From NCBI GenBank assembly GCA_002403295.1, contig DHHN01000078.1, positions 2,605-9,488 on the forward strand: a DNA stretch of 6,884 bases, in the 5' to 3' direction. The DNA is from a bacterium UBP1_UBA4771 (GTDB taxonomy: Bacteria; Krumholzibacteriota; Krumholzibacteriia; Krumholzibacteriales; Krumholzibacteriaceae). The notes beneath the pieces are model-generated. The model saw only the letters and a program-made list of their open reading frames with translations, was not told the origin of the DNA and ran no database searches. Positions 1-6,406 of the stretch are shown in pieces. Made by a program: the position numbers and the translations under genes. The first letter of the stretch is position 1. Every line of letters starts with the position of its first letter.

Positions 1-1
1 C

Positions 2-205
2 CTCGAGAACTGGGCGCGCTGGTACGAGACCGTGCTCCGCGACGAGCTCGACCGCCGCCTCGCGCCGGACTCGCGCGTCAGCCGCTACGTGACGCCCGGG
101 TTCGTCGCCGAGATGCGCGGCGCAAAAAACATGCACTGGCTCAAGATCGTCGCCACCCTCGACGTCGCCCTCGAGCTCGCCGAGAACGGCTGGCAACTTC
201 AGTAA
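2..205 (+). CDS. C-terminal fragment of an unidentified protein (possibly asparagine-synthase-like)
   Basis: The window opens inside a gene. The frame starting at base 2 is open for 67 codons and ends in TAA at 203-205. The visible tail has a tryptophan-rich start (ENWARWYETVLRDEL), an RYVTPGFVAEM segment, and a final helix-like stretch (MHWLKIVATLDVALEL) ending in NGWQLQ. Codon use is strongly G/C-ending like the neighbouring genes, which supports real coding. The order of a W-x-R-x-EL motif, a variable helix, a short basic loop and a closing LxxALEL helix resembles the end of asparagine-synthase (AsnB-type) C-terminal domains. That is pattern memory only: the catalytic and ATP-binding parts lie outside the window. 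I would leave it as hypothetical. A promoter begins 4 nt after its stop. Confidence 0.7.
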   Translation, partial: LENWARWYETVLRDELDRRLAPDSRVSRYVTPGFVAEMRGAKNMHWLKIVATLDVALELAENGWQLQ

Positions 206-209
206 TCAG

Positions 210-239
210 TTGACAGGCTTGCGGTTCCTCGCGTTTAAT
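210..239 (+). promoter_or_regulatory. Sigma-70-like promoter for the OPT transporter
   Basis: A perfect TTGACA (210-215) is followed after 18 nt by TTTAAT (234-239), which differs from TATAAT at one base. The A/T-rich -10 stands out in GC-rich DNA. Transcription would start near 246, about 50 nt before the transporter start codon. The -35 box begins 4 nt after the preceding stop codon, so no terminator fits between the two units. Confidence 0.7.
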
Positions 240-284
240 TTCGCCGTATGTAAGCGTTATCCGCGATGCGACGGCATTCCTTCC

Positions 285-294
285 AAGGAGGAGG
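285..294 (+). promoter_or_regulatory. Strong ribosome binding site that fixes the OPT start
   Basis: AAGGAGGAGG lies just before the ATG at 296. The AAGGAGG core (285-291) is 4 nt from that ATG. It lies downstream of the alternative in-frame ATG at 266, so 296 is the better start and the upstream 10 codons are probably untranslated leader. Confidence 0.8.
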
Positions 295-295
295 C

Positions 296-2290
296 ATGGA
301 AGAGAGCAAAGGTCCGCGCAGGCTGCCGCCGAACGCCTACAAGGTGCTCGGCCCCGGCGAGACGTACCAGCCGTACGTCCCCGCGAGCTCGAACATCCCG
401 GAGGTGACGGTCCGCAGCGTCGGGATCGGCATCGTCATGGCGGCCGTCTTCACCGCCGCCGCCGCCTACCTCGGCCTCAAGATCGGCCAGGTCTTCGAGG
501 CGGCCATCCCGATCGCGATCCTCGCCGTCGGCATGGCCGGCATGTTCGCCCGCCGGAGCACGATCTCGGAGAACGTGATCATCCAGTCGATCGGCGCGGC
601 CTCCGGAACGGTCGTCGCGGGGATGATCTTCACCTTGCCGGGGCTTTTCATCCTCGGGCTCGACGTGCGGTTCTATCAGACCTTCCTCGCGGCGCTCCTC
701 GGCGGCTTTCTCGGCATCGTGTTCCTCGTGCCGCTCCGCCGCTACTTCGTGAAGGAGCAGCACGGGCTGCTGCCCTTCCCCGAGGGCACCGCCATCGCCG
801 AGGTGCTCGTGACGGGCGAAGGGGGCGGGGAGCAGGCGAAGGTGCTCGTCAAGGCGGCGGTGATCGGCGGCGTCTACGATTTCTGTGTCGCGACCTTCGG
901 GCTCTGGCGCGAGGTCGTCTCGACGCGCGTCGTGCCCGCGCTCGCCTCCGTCGCCGACAGCGCGAAGCTCGTCGCCAAGATCAACGTCGGCGCCGCGGTG
1001 ACGGGCCTCGGCTACATCATCGGGCTCAAGTACGCCTCCATCATCGTGGCGGGGAGCATGCTCTCGTGGCTCGTGCTCATCCCGGCGATCTGGTACTTCG
1101 GCCGCCACCTCGGCGTTCCGGTCGGGAGCGCCGACATACCCGTCTCGCAGATGGCCGCCGAGGACATCTTCACGAACTACGTCAGGCACATCGGCATCGG
1201 CGGGATCGCCATGGCGGGGATCATCGGCATTCTCAAGTCGTCGAAGATCATCGTCTCGGCGTTCACCGTCGGTTTCAAAGAGATCTTCGCGAAGAAGGAC
1301 GCCGCGGCGGGGGAGGCGGTCGAGCGGACCGACCGCGACATGAAGATGTCGAACGTGATCATCATCATCGTCGCCACCCTGCTCGCGATCTTCCTCTTCT
1401 TCGGTCTCGGCGTCGTGGATACGTGGGGCATCGCCGGGATCGCGCTCGTCGTCGTCGCCGTTATAAGTTTCCTCTTCACGACGGTCTCGGCGCGCGCCAT
1501 CGCCATCGTCGGCGTGAACCCCGTCTCGGGGATGACGCTTATGACGCTCATCCTCGCGAGCGTCATCCTCGTGAAGTCGGGGCTGCGGGGGGACGCGGGG
1601 ATGCTCTCGGCGCTCATCATCGGCGGCGTCGTCTGCACGGCGCTCGCGACGGCGGGCGCCTTCATCAGCGATCTCAAGGTCGGCTACTGGCTCGGCACGA
1701 CGCCGCGGAACCAGGAGCGGCTCAAGTTCGTCGGCATCCTCGTCGCGGCCCTCTGCGTGACCGGCGTGTTGATCCTTCTCAACAGGGTGTACGGGTTCAC
1801 GGGACCGAAGGCGCTCGCCGCGCCGCAGGCGAACGCGATGGCCGCCGTCATCAAGGCGCTCATGGCCGACACGACCGCCCCGTGGTTCCTCTACCTCGCG
1901 GGCGTCTTCATGGCGATCACCCTCGAGCTCATCAAGGTGCCGCCGCTCCCGTTCGCGCTCGGGATGTATCTCCCGATCCAGCTCAACACGCCGATGCTCG
2001 CGGGCGGCTTCATCGCGCACCTCGTCGCGACGCGGAGCAAAAACGACGAGGTCAACACGCGCCGGCGCGAGCGCGGCACGCTCATCGCCTCGGGCTTCAT
2101 CGCCGGCGGCGCCCTCATGGGTGTCGTGAGCGCGCTCATCGCGCTCCCCGGCTGGAACGAGAAGCTCAACACGGGAATCGCCGAGCGGCCCGTCGGCGAG
2201 GTGATCGCCGTCGTGGCGTTCCTCGCGCTCTGTTTCTACCTGTTCTACGGCGCGAAGCGGGGCTCCTCCGACGAGCCCGCGAACGGGTAA
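296..2290 (+). CDS. OPT-family oligopeptide (or metal-chelate) transporter
   Basis: This 664-residue polytopic inner-membrane protein belongs to the OPT family, secondary transporters that import small peptides or metal-chelator complexes, typically with protons. The family match rests on several blocks. YLGLKIGQVFEAAIP (58-72) lies in the first membrane hairpin, followed by SENVIIQSIGAASGT (91-105). The hallmark HGLLPFPEGTA is at 156-166, GYWLGTTPRNQERLK at 463-477, and LPFALGMYLPIQLNTP at 551-566. Hydrophobic segments occur roughly at 42-60, 68-84, 94-120, 127-147, 230-268, 297-312, 352-372, 377-397, 401-426, 437-456, 477-496, 527-545, 551-577, 594-617 and 633-652. A charged loop at 329-350 breaks the two halves. 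The length suits bacterial members. The start at 296 is chosen for its strong ribosome binding site. The methyltransferase follows 38 nt downstream, probably on the same transcript. Substrate cannot be told from sequence. Confidence 0.95.
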   Translation: MEESKGPRRLPPNAYKVLGPGETYQPYVPASSNIPEVTVRSVGIGIVMAAVFTAAAAYLGLKIGQVFEAAIPIAILAVGMAGMFARRSTISENVIIQSIGAASGTVVAGMIFTLPGLFILGLDVRFYQTFLAALLGGFLGIVFLVPLRRYFVKEQHGLLPFPEGTAIAEVLVTGEGGGEQAKVLVKAAVIGGVYDFCVATFGLWREVVSTRVVPALASVADSAKLVAKINVGAAVTGLGYIIGLKYASIIVAGSMLSWLVLIPAIWYFGRHLGVPVGSADIPVSQMAAEDIFTNYVRHIGIGGIAMAGIIGILKSSKIIVSAFTVGFKEIFAKKDAAAGEAVERTDRDMKMSNVIIIIVATLLAIFLFFGLGVVDTWGIAGIALVVVAVISFLFTTVSARAIAIVGVNPVSGMTLMTLILASVILVKSGLRGDAGMLSALIIGGVVCTALATAGAFISDLKVGYWLGTTPRNQERLKFVGILVAALCVTGVLILLNRVYGFTGPKALAAPQANAMAAVIKALMADTTAPWFLYLAGVFMAITLELIKVPPLPFALGMYLPIQLNTPMLAGGFIAHLVATRSKNDEVNTRRRERGTLIASGFIAGGALMGVVSALIALPGWNEKLNTGIAERPVGEVIAVVAFLALCFYLFYGAKRGSSDEPANG

Positions 2291-2296
2291 CGCGCC

Positions 2297-2312
2297 CCGG
2301 CGCCGGCGCCGG
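2297..2312 (+). repeat. 16-bp perfect GC palindrome between OPT and methyltransferase genes
   Basis: The sequence CCGGCGCCGGCGCCGG reads the same on both strands. It begins 6 nt after the OPT stop and ends 4 nt before the Shine-Dalgarno-like sequence of the methyltransferase gene. No T-run follows, so it is not an intrinsic terminator. As RNA it could fold and affect readthrough or translation of the second gene. It could also be chance in CG-rich spacer. Confidence 0.6.
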
Positions 2313-2316
2313 CGGC

Positions 2317-2324
2317 GGGGGTGA
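2317..2324 (+). promoter_or_regulatory. Ribosome binding site of the methyltransferase
   Basis: GGGGGTGA matches the extended anti-Shine-Dalgarno complement GGAGGTGA at seven of eight positions. Its five-G core ends 7 nt before the ATG at 2329, which supports that start. Confidence 0.55.
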
Positions 2325-2328
2325 ACGC

Positions 2329-3153
2329 ATGAAACGTCTCATCGCGCGGATCGTCTACGCGCTCGACCGCCGCCTGCCGCGCGCGCGGGTCGGCGGCAGG
2401 GAGTCGGGCGAGGCGTACTCCCTCTGGGAATACCGCACGGGGAAGGCGCTCCTCGACGAGTACGGCGATCGCATCGGGCCGCTCGCCGGGAAGCTCGTGC
2501 TCGACGTCGGCTGCGGCCTCGGCGGCAAGACGTACGCCTACGCGGAGGCGGGCGCGCGCGTCGTCGGGGTGGATCTCTCGGCCGCGTGCGTGTCGGGCTC
2601 TCGCGCGTTCGCGGCGGATCGGTCCACGGCGGCGCCGTTCTTCGTCGCGGGTGACGCGCGGCGGCTCCCCTTCGCCGACGGGGTCTTCGACGTCATCGTC
2701 GCCAACGACTCCCTCGAGCACTTCTCCGATCCGCTCGTCGCGCTCATGGAGTTCGAGCGCACGCTTCGCCCGGGCGGGGTGCTCGCGCTCTTCTTCACGC
2801 CGTGGGGCTCGCCGCTCGGCTCGCATCTCTACGACTATATCCGCGCGCCGTGGTGCCATCTCGTTTTTCCCGAGTGGCTGCTGCGCGAGCTCCTCGTCCT
2901 CGCGCTCGTCGAGCGCGGCGAGGCCGATCCGGGCTCCCGCATGCGCGAGCTCATGCGGGAGTATCGCACCGAGCTCAACCGCATCACCGTCGCGGGCTAC
3001 CGGCGCGCGATGAAGCGGGTTCCCCGGCTCTCGGTCGTTCACGAGATGCGGCGGCCGCCGAAGTACCGCGTGCTCGCGCCGCTGGCCCGGATTCCGGTCG
3101 CCGGAGAGCTCTTCACGGGAACGGTCGTTTCGATCGCCGTGAAAGGATCGTGA
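2329..3153 (+). CDS. Class I SAM-dependent methyltransferase (Methyltransf_11-like)
   Basis: This 274-residue protein has a Rossmann-type S-adenosylmethionine methyltransferase core. Motif I is VLDVGCGLGG (57-66), the glycine loop that binds SAM. VVGVDLS (78-84) supplies the acidic residue D82 expected to bind the ribose hydroxyls. GDARRLPF (108-115) carries D109 near the adenine. DVIVANDSLEHF (121-132) is the motif IV region, and LRPGGVLAL (146-154) follows it. Residues 155-274 extend beyond the core. They contain SHLYDYIRAPWCHLVF (165-180), a segment seen in methyltransferases acting on sugars, lipids or small molecules, and a helical basic part. No signal peptide is evident, so it is probably cytoplasmic, although residues 4-12 are mildly hydrophobic. 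It lies 38 nt after the OPT gene and is probably co-transcribed. The methyl acceptor is unknown. Confidence 0.9.
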   Translation: MKRLIARIVYALDRRLPRARVGGRESGEAYSLWEYRTGKALLDEYGDRIGPLAGKLVLDVGCGLGGKTYAYAEAGARVVGVDLSAACVSGSRAFAADRSTAAPFFVAGDARRLPFADGVFDVIVANDSLEHFSDPLVALMEFERTLRPGGVLALFFTPWGSPLGSHLYDYIRAPWCHLVFPEWLLRELLVLALVERGEADPGSRMRELMREYRTELNRITVAGYRRAMKRVPRLSVVHEMRRPPKYRVLAPLARIPVAGELFTGTVVSIAVKGS

Positions 3154-3166
3154 GACGGCATTCGGC

Positions 3167-3195
3167 TTGACGCGGCGGGCGCGGTGTGGTATTGC
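3167..3195 (+). promoter_or_regulatory. Candidate promoter for the envelope cluster
   Basis: TTGACG (3167-3172) is followed after 17 nt by TATTGC (3190-3195). TGG stands directly before the -10, giving an extended -10 element (TG at 3187-3188). The -10 itself is weak, so the TG and the good -35 carry the case. It starts 13 nt after the methyltransferase stop and would give a leader of about 40 nt before the lipoprotein ATG. Confidence 0.5.
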
Positions 3196-3241
3196 TTGCG
3201 CGCCGCGTTCGACGAAGCGAATCGACGGCACGATTATCGAT

Positions 3242-4420
3242 ATGAAACGAACCATCGCATACGCGCTCGCGGCCCTCGCCATGGCGCTCGCCGCCTCGTG
3301 CAGCTCCGACCCCGAGGGGCCCGTCATGGAGCGGTTTCTCGACGACGGGACCTACGGCGTCAAGGCGGGGGAGACGCGCCGCGTCGTCATCCCGGTGACC
3401 GGGACGGCGGTGAGCGTGCCCCAGGGCGTCGGTACGGCGCGGCTCCTCGTCCTCGGCCGGATGCGCGGGCTCGAGTACCGGGCCGTTCTCCTGAAATTCG
3501 ATTTTACGCGCTCCGCCGCGGATTCCGCGAAGACCGTCGCCTCGGCGCGCCTGCGGCTGCCCGTGCAGGCGGTCTCGCCCGAGAACGCGTCGGTTCTCGT
3601 TTCGTTCCACGAGCTGCTCGAGGGCTTCGACGACGCCGATACGATCGTCGCGGTGCCGGCCTACCGGCCGGGACCGATTCCCGATTCGCTCGGCAGGACG
3701 ACGCACGAGCTCGGCCTCGGCGAGATCGAATTCGGTCTCGATACGGCGTCCGTCAACGCGTGGCTCTCCGGCCGCCGGCCGCTTCCGGGGATCGCGGTCG
3801 TATGGGCGGCCCCGCCCGACACGAACAGCACGGTCGAGATGAACGCGCGCGAGCGCGGAACGGATCCCTGCGCCGTCCGCGTCACGTACGCCGGCGGCGC
3901 GACCGGGTCGTTCGGCGCGGCGGCCGATTACACGGTCGTCACGTTCGCGGAGCCCGGTCCGAGCTGCGTCGGCGGCCTCGCGCGCCGCGTCCATTTCACC
4001 TTCGACCTCGTCGGCATCCCCGCGCGCGCGGCGGTCCACGCCTCGTTCCTCGTGCTGAAGACGCGCGGCGACCTCGGGGTCGGCGCGACGGCCGGGGATC
4101 TCGGGCTCGGCCTCACGTACCTCTTCCCGTATTATCTGTACGCGCCCGATTCGGCGGACACGCTCTCCGGCGATTTCCGCAAGGGCACCGGCGTCGATCA
4201 GGGCACGCTGGATCCCGTCGTTTCGCAGATTATCAGGCTGCCCCTTCGCGGCTTCGTGCCGGACGTGCTGAAGGGGCTCCGCGCGAACCGGGGGCTCGTC
4301 CTGCAGTCGAACCTCGAGACGGGTCGCATCCAGCGCGCCGCGTTCGCGAGCTTCGGGGAGGACGCGCCGTACCTCGAGATATACTACACGCTGCCGGCCG
4401 ATTTCGGAGGAGCGCCATGA
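3242..4420 (+). CDS. Secreted lipoprotein with two tandem DNRLRE-like beta-sandwich domains
   Basis: This 392-residue protein begins with a lipoprotein signal peptide: basic MKR, a hydrophobic core, and lipobox LAASC with the acylated cysteine at residue 20. The signal peptide fixes the start at 3242 even though no Shine-Dalgarno sequence is visible upstream. The rest is rich in beta strands and appears internally duplicated. Half one has LLKFDF (83-88), VASARLRLPV (99-108), VNAWLSGRRPLPGIAVVW (171-188), then an ARERGTDPCAVRVTY ending (202-216). Half two has HFTFDLVGIP (251-260), AVHASFLVLK (264-273), VLKGLRANRGLVLQSN (342-357), then a GEDAPYLEIYYT ending (372-383). This order (F/LKFDL, then A-x-L-x-L, then W/L-x-G-x-x-x-x-G-L-x-V, then E/S-x-x-x-x-P-x-L-x-V-x-Y) recalls DNRLRE/CBM96-type jelly-roll domains. 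Its stop overlaps the barrel gene's start, so the two are translationally coupled. A role at the outer membrane is inferred; binding specificity is unknown. Confidence 0.88.
   Translation: MKRTIAYALAALAMALAASCSSDPEGPVMERFLDDGTYGVKAGETRRVVIPVTGTAVSVPQGVGTARLLVLGRMRGLEYRAVLLKFDFTRSAADSAKTVASARLRLPVQAVSPENASVLVSFHELLEGFDDADTIVAVPAYRPGPIPDSLGRTTHELGLGEIEFGLDTASVNAWLSGRRPLPGIAVVWAAPPDTNSTVEMNARERGTDPCAVRVTYAGGATGSFGAAADYTVVTFAEPGPSCVGGLARRVHFTFDLVGIPARAAVHASFLVLKTRGDLGVGATAGDLGLGLTYLFPYYLYAPDSADTLSGDFRKGTGVDQGTLDPVVSQIIRLPLRGFVPDVLKGLRANRGLVLQSNLETGRIQRAAFASFGEDAPYLEIYYTLPADFGGAP
4406..4410 (+). promoter_or_regulatory. Ribosome binding site inside the lipoprotein gene, driving the barrel gene
   Basis: GGAGG lies 6 nt before the ATG at 4417, within the last codons of the lipoprotein gene. 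With the ATGA stop/start overlap, it indicates re-initiation or coupled translation, and it sets the barrel gene's start. Confidence 0.75.
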
Positions 4421-5625
4421 AAACGCGCGTTTCCGCGGCGGCCCTCGCCGCGCTCTGCCTCGTTTCGGCCGCCGCGCCCGCGCGCGCCCAGTCAGTCTTC
4501 GGCGCGAGCTTTCTCGGCGAGCACCGTTTCACCGGGAGCGCGCGGCACCGCGCGCTCGGCCTTTCGGCGTACGCCGTCCGCGATTCCGCGTACGCCGTCG
4601 TCGCGAACGACGCCGCGCTCGCGGATATTACGAGCGTCACCTTCTCGCTCTTCGAGTCGTTCTCCTCGAGCGGCGTGCGGAGCGGCTCGGCGACGGCGGA
4701 CATCAACCGCTTCCAGCTGCCGACCGTCATGATCGGGGTGCCGCTCAAGAAAGGGTTCGCCGTCGGCGTCGGGTACCGGGAACGGTTCGAGGGGAGGGGA
4801 GAGTTCTCCTACCCGCTCGCGGTCGAGGGAGGCTCCTCCGGCGTCGAGCGCTACAGGCATCGCGCCTCTCTCTTCGCCGCGCCGCTCACGGCCGCGTGGA
4901 AAGCTGCGCCGTGGGCGAGCGTCGCCGCCTCGTTCAACCTCGAGCGCGGATCGATCGTGGACGTTTCGACGGTTCTATTCCGGAACGAGCTCTTCGGCGA
5001 CGTGGAGTCGAGACGGGACCGGAGCTACGCGGGCGTCTCCTGGTCCGGCTCGGTGCTCCTCGATCCCCATTCGCGCCTCTCCCTCGGCGCCGGCTGGAAC
5101 AGCGCGATCGACTACGACGTATCCGAGTCGTTCAGCTACACGAACGACGCGCTCGACTCCTCCGCCGCGTGGGATTTCCGGCTTCCGGCGTCGTGGGGCG
5201 CCGGTGCGGCGGCGGGTATCACCGAGCGGTGGTGGCTCTCCTCGTACTACTGGCGGCGCGAGGCGCCCGATCCCGCCGGTTACCGGCAGCTCTCGGGATC
5301 GATCGGCGCGGAGCGGCTCGTGTCGTTCGGCGTCGAGCGGCGACGGGCGGCCGCCGGCGGCTTCTTCGCCCGCGTGCCGCTTCGGGCCGGATACTACGAG
5401 AACCGCTGGCACCTCGAATATCCCGCCGGACGCCCCGTCCGTTCGCGGTTTTTCACCCTGGGAAGCGGGTTCAACCTTCCCGGGGGGCCCGGGGCGATCG
5501 ATTTTTCCCTCGAGTTCGGCCGGATCGGCTCGATCGGCGACAACGGCGTCGACGAGCGGGTGTTCCGTTTCTCCATGAGCATGAGCGCCTCGGAGACCTG
5601 GTCGAGGCGCCGGAGCGAGCGCTGA
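4417..5625 (+). CDS. Outer-membrane beta-barrel protein (FadL/PorV-like, FCB-group type)
   Basis: This 402-residue protein starts with a Sec signal peptide whose likely cleavage is after ARA at residue 24, leaving QSVFGAS. The mature part alternates polar and hydrophobic or aromatic residues as in transmembrane beta strands. Examples are MIGVPLKKGFAVGVGYRERF (105-124), LSLGAGW (221-227) and RWWLSSYYWRR (271-281), then the paired strands of 344-367 and 380-396. The N-terminal block RALGLSAYAVRDSAYAVVANDAALADIT (45-72) is a degenerate form of the region that reads as a glycine-rich turn followed by DSAxALxxNPA in FadL/OmpP1 and PorV-type barrels. The C-terminal block IDFSLEFGRIGS then RVFRFSMSMSASETW (361-395) closely recalls FCB-group barrels. 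The protein ends in a basic tail rather than a terminal phenylalanine. It overlaps the lipoprotein gene by 4 nt and the TPR gene follows 28 nt later. The substrate or partner is not evident; it may be a transport barrel or a shuttle like PorV. Confidence 0.85.
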   Translation: MKTRVSAAALAALCLVSAAAPARAQSVFGASFLGEHRFTGSARHRALGLSAYAVRDSAYAVVANDAALADITSVTFSLFESFSSSGVRSGSATADINRFQLPTVMIGVPLKKGFAVGVGYRERFEGRGEFSYPLAVEGGSSGVERYRHRASLFAAPLTAAWKAAPWASVAASFNLERGSIVDVSTVLFRNELFGDVESRRDRSYAGVSWSGSVLLDPHSRLSLGAGWNSAIDYDVSESFSYTNDALDSSAAWDFRLPASWGAGAAAGITERWWLSSYYWRREAPDPAGYRQLSGSIGAERLVSFGVERRRAAAGGFFARVPLRAGYYENRWHLEYPAGRPVRSRFFTLGSGFNLPGGPGAIDFSLEFGRIGSIGDNGVDERVFRFSMSMSASETWSRRRSER

Positions 5626-5653
5626 AGAGACGGCGTTCGGGGATCGCGATCGA

Positions 5654-6331
5654 ATGATCCGCGCACTCATCCTCTTCATGCTTCTCCTGCCGTTCCCCCC
5701 GGCGGCGGCCCTCGCCGGCGAGGAGCCGGAGAGCTCCGTGCCGCTCTCGCGGCAGCTCGAAGGGCTCGATCCCGGGCCGCGCATCGCGTACCTGCGGCAC
5801 CTCGCCGCGTCCCGGCCGGACGATCCCGAGGTGTTCTTTCAGCTCGGCGTGGCGTTTCACGAAAGCGGCGAAGAGGACTCGGCGCTCCACTATTACGAGC
5901 GCTCGCTCGATCTCGATCCGTCGTTGTCGAAGGTGTACGTCAACATGGGCGTTCTTTGGGACGGGCGGCGCAGACCCGAGAAGGCGCTCGGGATGTTCGA
6001 GAAGGCGGTCGAGATCAATCCCGGCGACCTCCTCGCGCACACCCACGCCGCCCTGGTGCTGCTCGAGCGCAAGCGATACGAGGAGGCATGGACGCATCTC
6101 GAGCGCGCGCTCGCGATCGATCCCCGCGATCCCCAGCCGCGATTCGTCCTCGCGATCTGTTTCTGGGAATGCGGCATGCTCCGCGAGGCGATCGCGGAAT
6201 GGGAGACGGTGATCGAGCTCGCGCCGGGAACCGCGCTCGCCGCCCAGGCGGAGACGAATATCGGTCTGCTGCAGCGCGCGCTGACCGAGTCCCTTTCCGG
6301 CGGGCAGCCGCCCCCGGCGGAGGGGCGCTGA
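5654..6331 (+). CDS. Secreted tetratricopeptide repeat (TPR) protein
   Basis: This 225-residue protein opens with a hydrophobic signal sequence (residues 1-21, probable cleavage near ALAG), suggesting a periplasmic location. Four consecutive 34-residue TPR units follow with the expected spacing: 58-91, 92-125, 126-159 and 160-193. Each carries the G/A-x-x-(Y/F) and A-x-x-x-(Y/F/L)-E-x-A-x-x-x-x-P pattern, for example ALHYYERSLDLDP, ALGMFEKAVEINP and AWTHLERALAIDP. A short helix (199-211) and a proline-rich tail close it. TPR superhelices bind peptide segments of partners, so a scaffold or assembly role beside the barrel and lipoprotein is a reasonable inference. The upstream region lacks a good Shine-Dalgarno match: GGGGA at 5639-5643 is 10 nt away. 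The start is set by the signal peptide. It lies 28 nt after the barrel gene, presumably in the same operon. Confidence 0.9.
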   Translation: MIRALILFMLLLPFPPAAALAGEEPESSVPLSRQLEGLDPGPRIAYLRHLAASRPDDPEVFFQLGVAFHESGEEDSALHYYERSLDLDPSLSKVYVNMGVLWDGRRRPEKALGMFEKAVEINPGDLLAHTHAALVLLERKRYEEAWTHLERALAIDPRDPQPRFVLAICFWECGMLREAIAEWETVIELAPGTALAAQAETNIGLLQRALTESLSGGQPPPAEGR

Positions 6332-6340
6332 ACTCGAACC

Positions 6341-6371
6341 TTGACACCGCGCGCGCGGCTGCCCTAATTAT
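6341..6371 (+). promoter_or_regulatory. Promoter for the TPR lipoprotein
   Basis: A perfect TTGACA (6341-6346) precedes an A/T patch at 6365-6372 (TAATTATA). AATTAT at 6366-6371 is the best -10, with a 19-nt spacer and four matches to TATAAT. The spacer is nearly pure GC. The -35 begins 9 nt after the preceding TPR gene stop. Transcription would begin near 6378, giving a leader of about 60 nt. Confidence 0.6.
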
Positions 6372-6392
6372 ACGTGGGAAACACGAGGACAC

Positions 6393-6406
6393 CCGGCTTC
6401 GGCCGG
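6393..6406 (+). promoter_or_regulatory. 5'-UTR hairpin with a UUCG tetraloop
   Basis: CCGGC-TTCG-GCCGG forms a perfect 5-bp GC stem closed by C(UUCG)G, an exceptionally stable RNA tetraloop. It sits about 15 nt downstream of the predicted transcription start and 31 nt before the ATG at 6438. No T-run follows, so it is not a terminator. It may protect the transcript's 5' end or tune translation. A chance hairpin is possible in this composition. Confidence 0.5.

Noticed and set aside
266..295. Alternative ATG start of the OPT gene at 266
   Set aside because: The strong ribosome binding site at 285-294 lies downstream of it and directly before the ATG at 296. The added residues look like translated leader.
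1358..1372. ATCATCATC-type triplet run as a microsatellite
   Set aside because: It is short and in frame, encoding an isoleucine/valine-rich transmembrane helix of the transporter, so protein constraint explains it.
257..2020. A 587-codon open frame on the minus strand opposite the OPT gene
   Set aside because: Its translation is almost entirely R, D, E, H and G, the usual mirror of a GC-rich gene with G/C third positions. The + strand encodes a clear conserved transporter here.
2297..2320. Possible intrinsic terminator after the OPT gene
   Set aside because: The stem is GC-rich but no T-run follows, and the sequence goes straight into a ribosome binding site.
1066..2328. Upstream in-frame extension of the methyltransferase reading frame
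   Set aside because: The frame is open by GC bias, but it overlaps the OPT gene and gives low-complexity R/H-rich sequence. The methyltransferase fold begins after the ATG at 2329.
3184..4416. Upstream in-frame extension of the barrel reading frame
   Set aside because: It overlaps the lipoprotein gene and yields arginine-rich nonsense. A signal peptide and ribosome binding site mark the true start at 4417.
6393..6406. UUCG hairpin read as a terminator of the envelope operon
   Set aside because: It lies downstream of the next promoter and has no T-run, so it belongs to the leader of the next gene.
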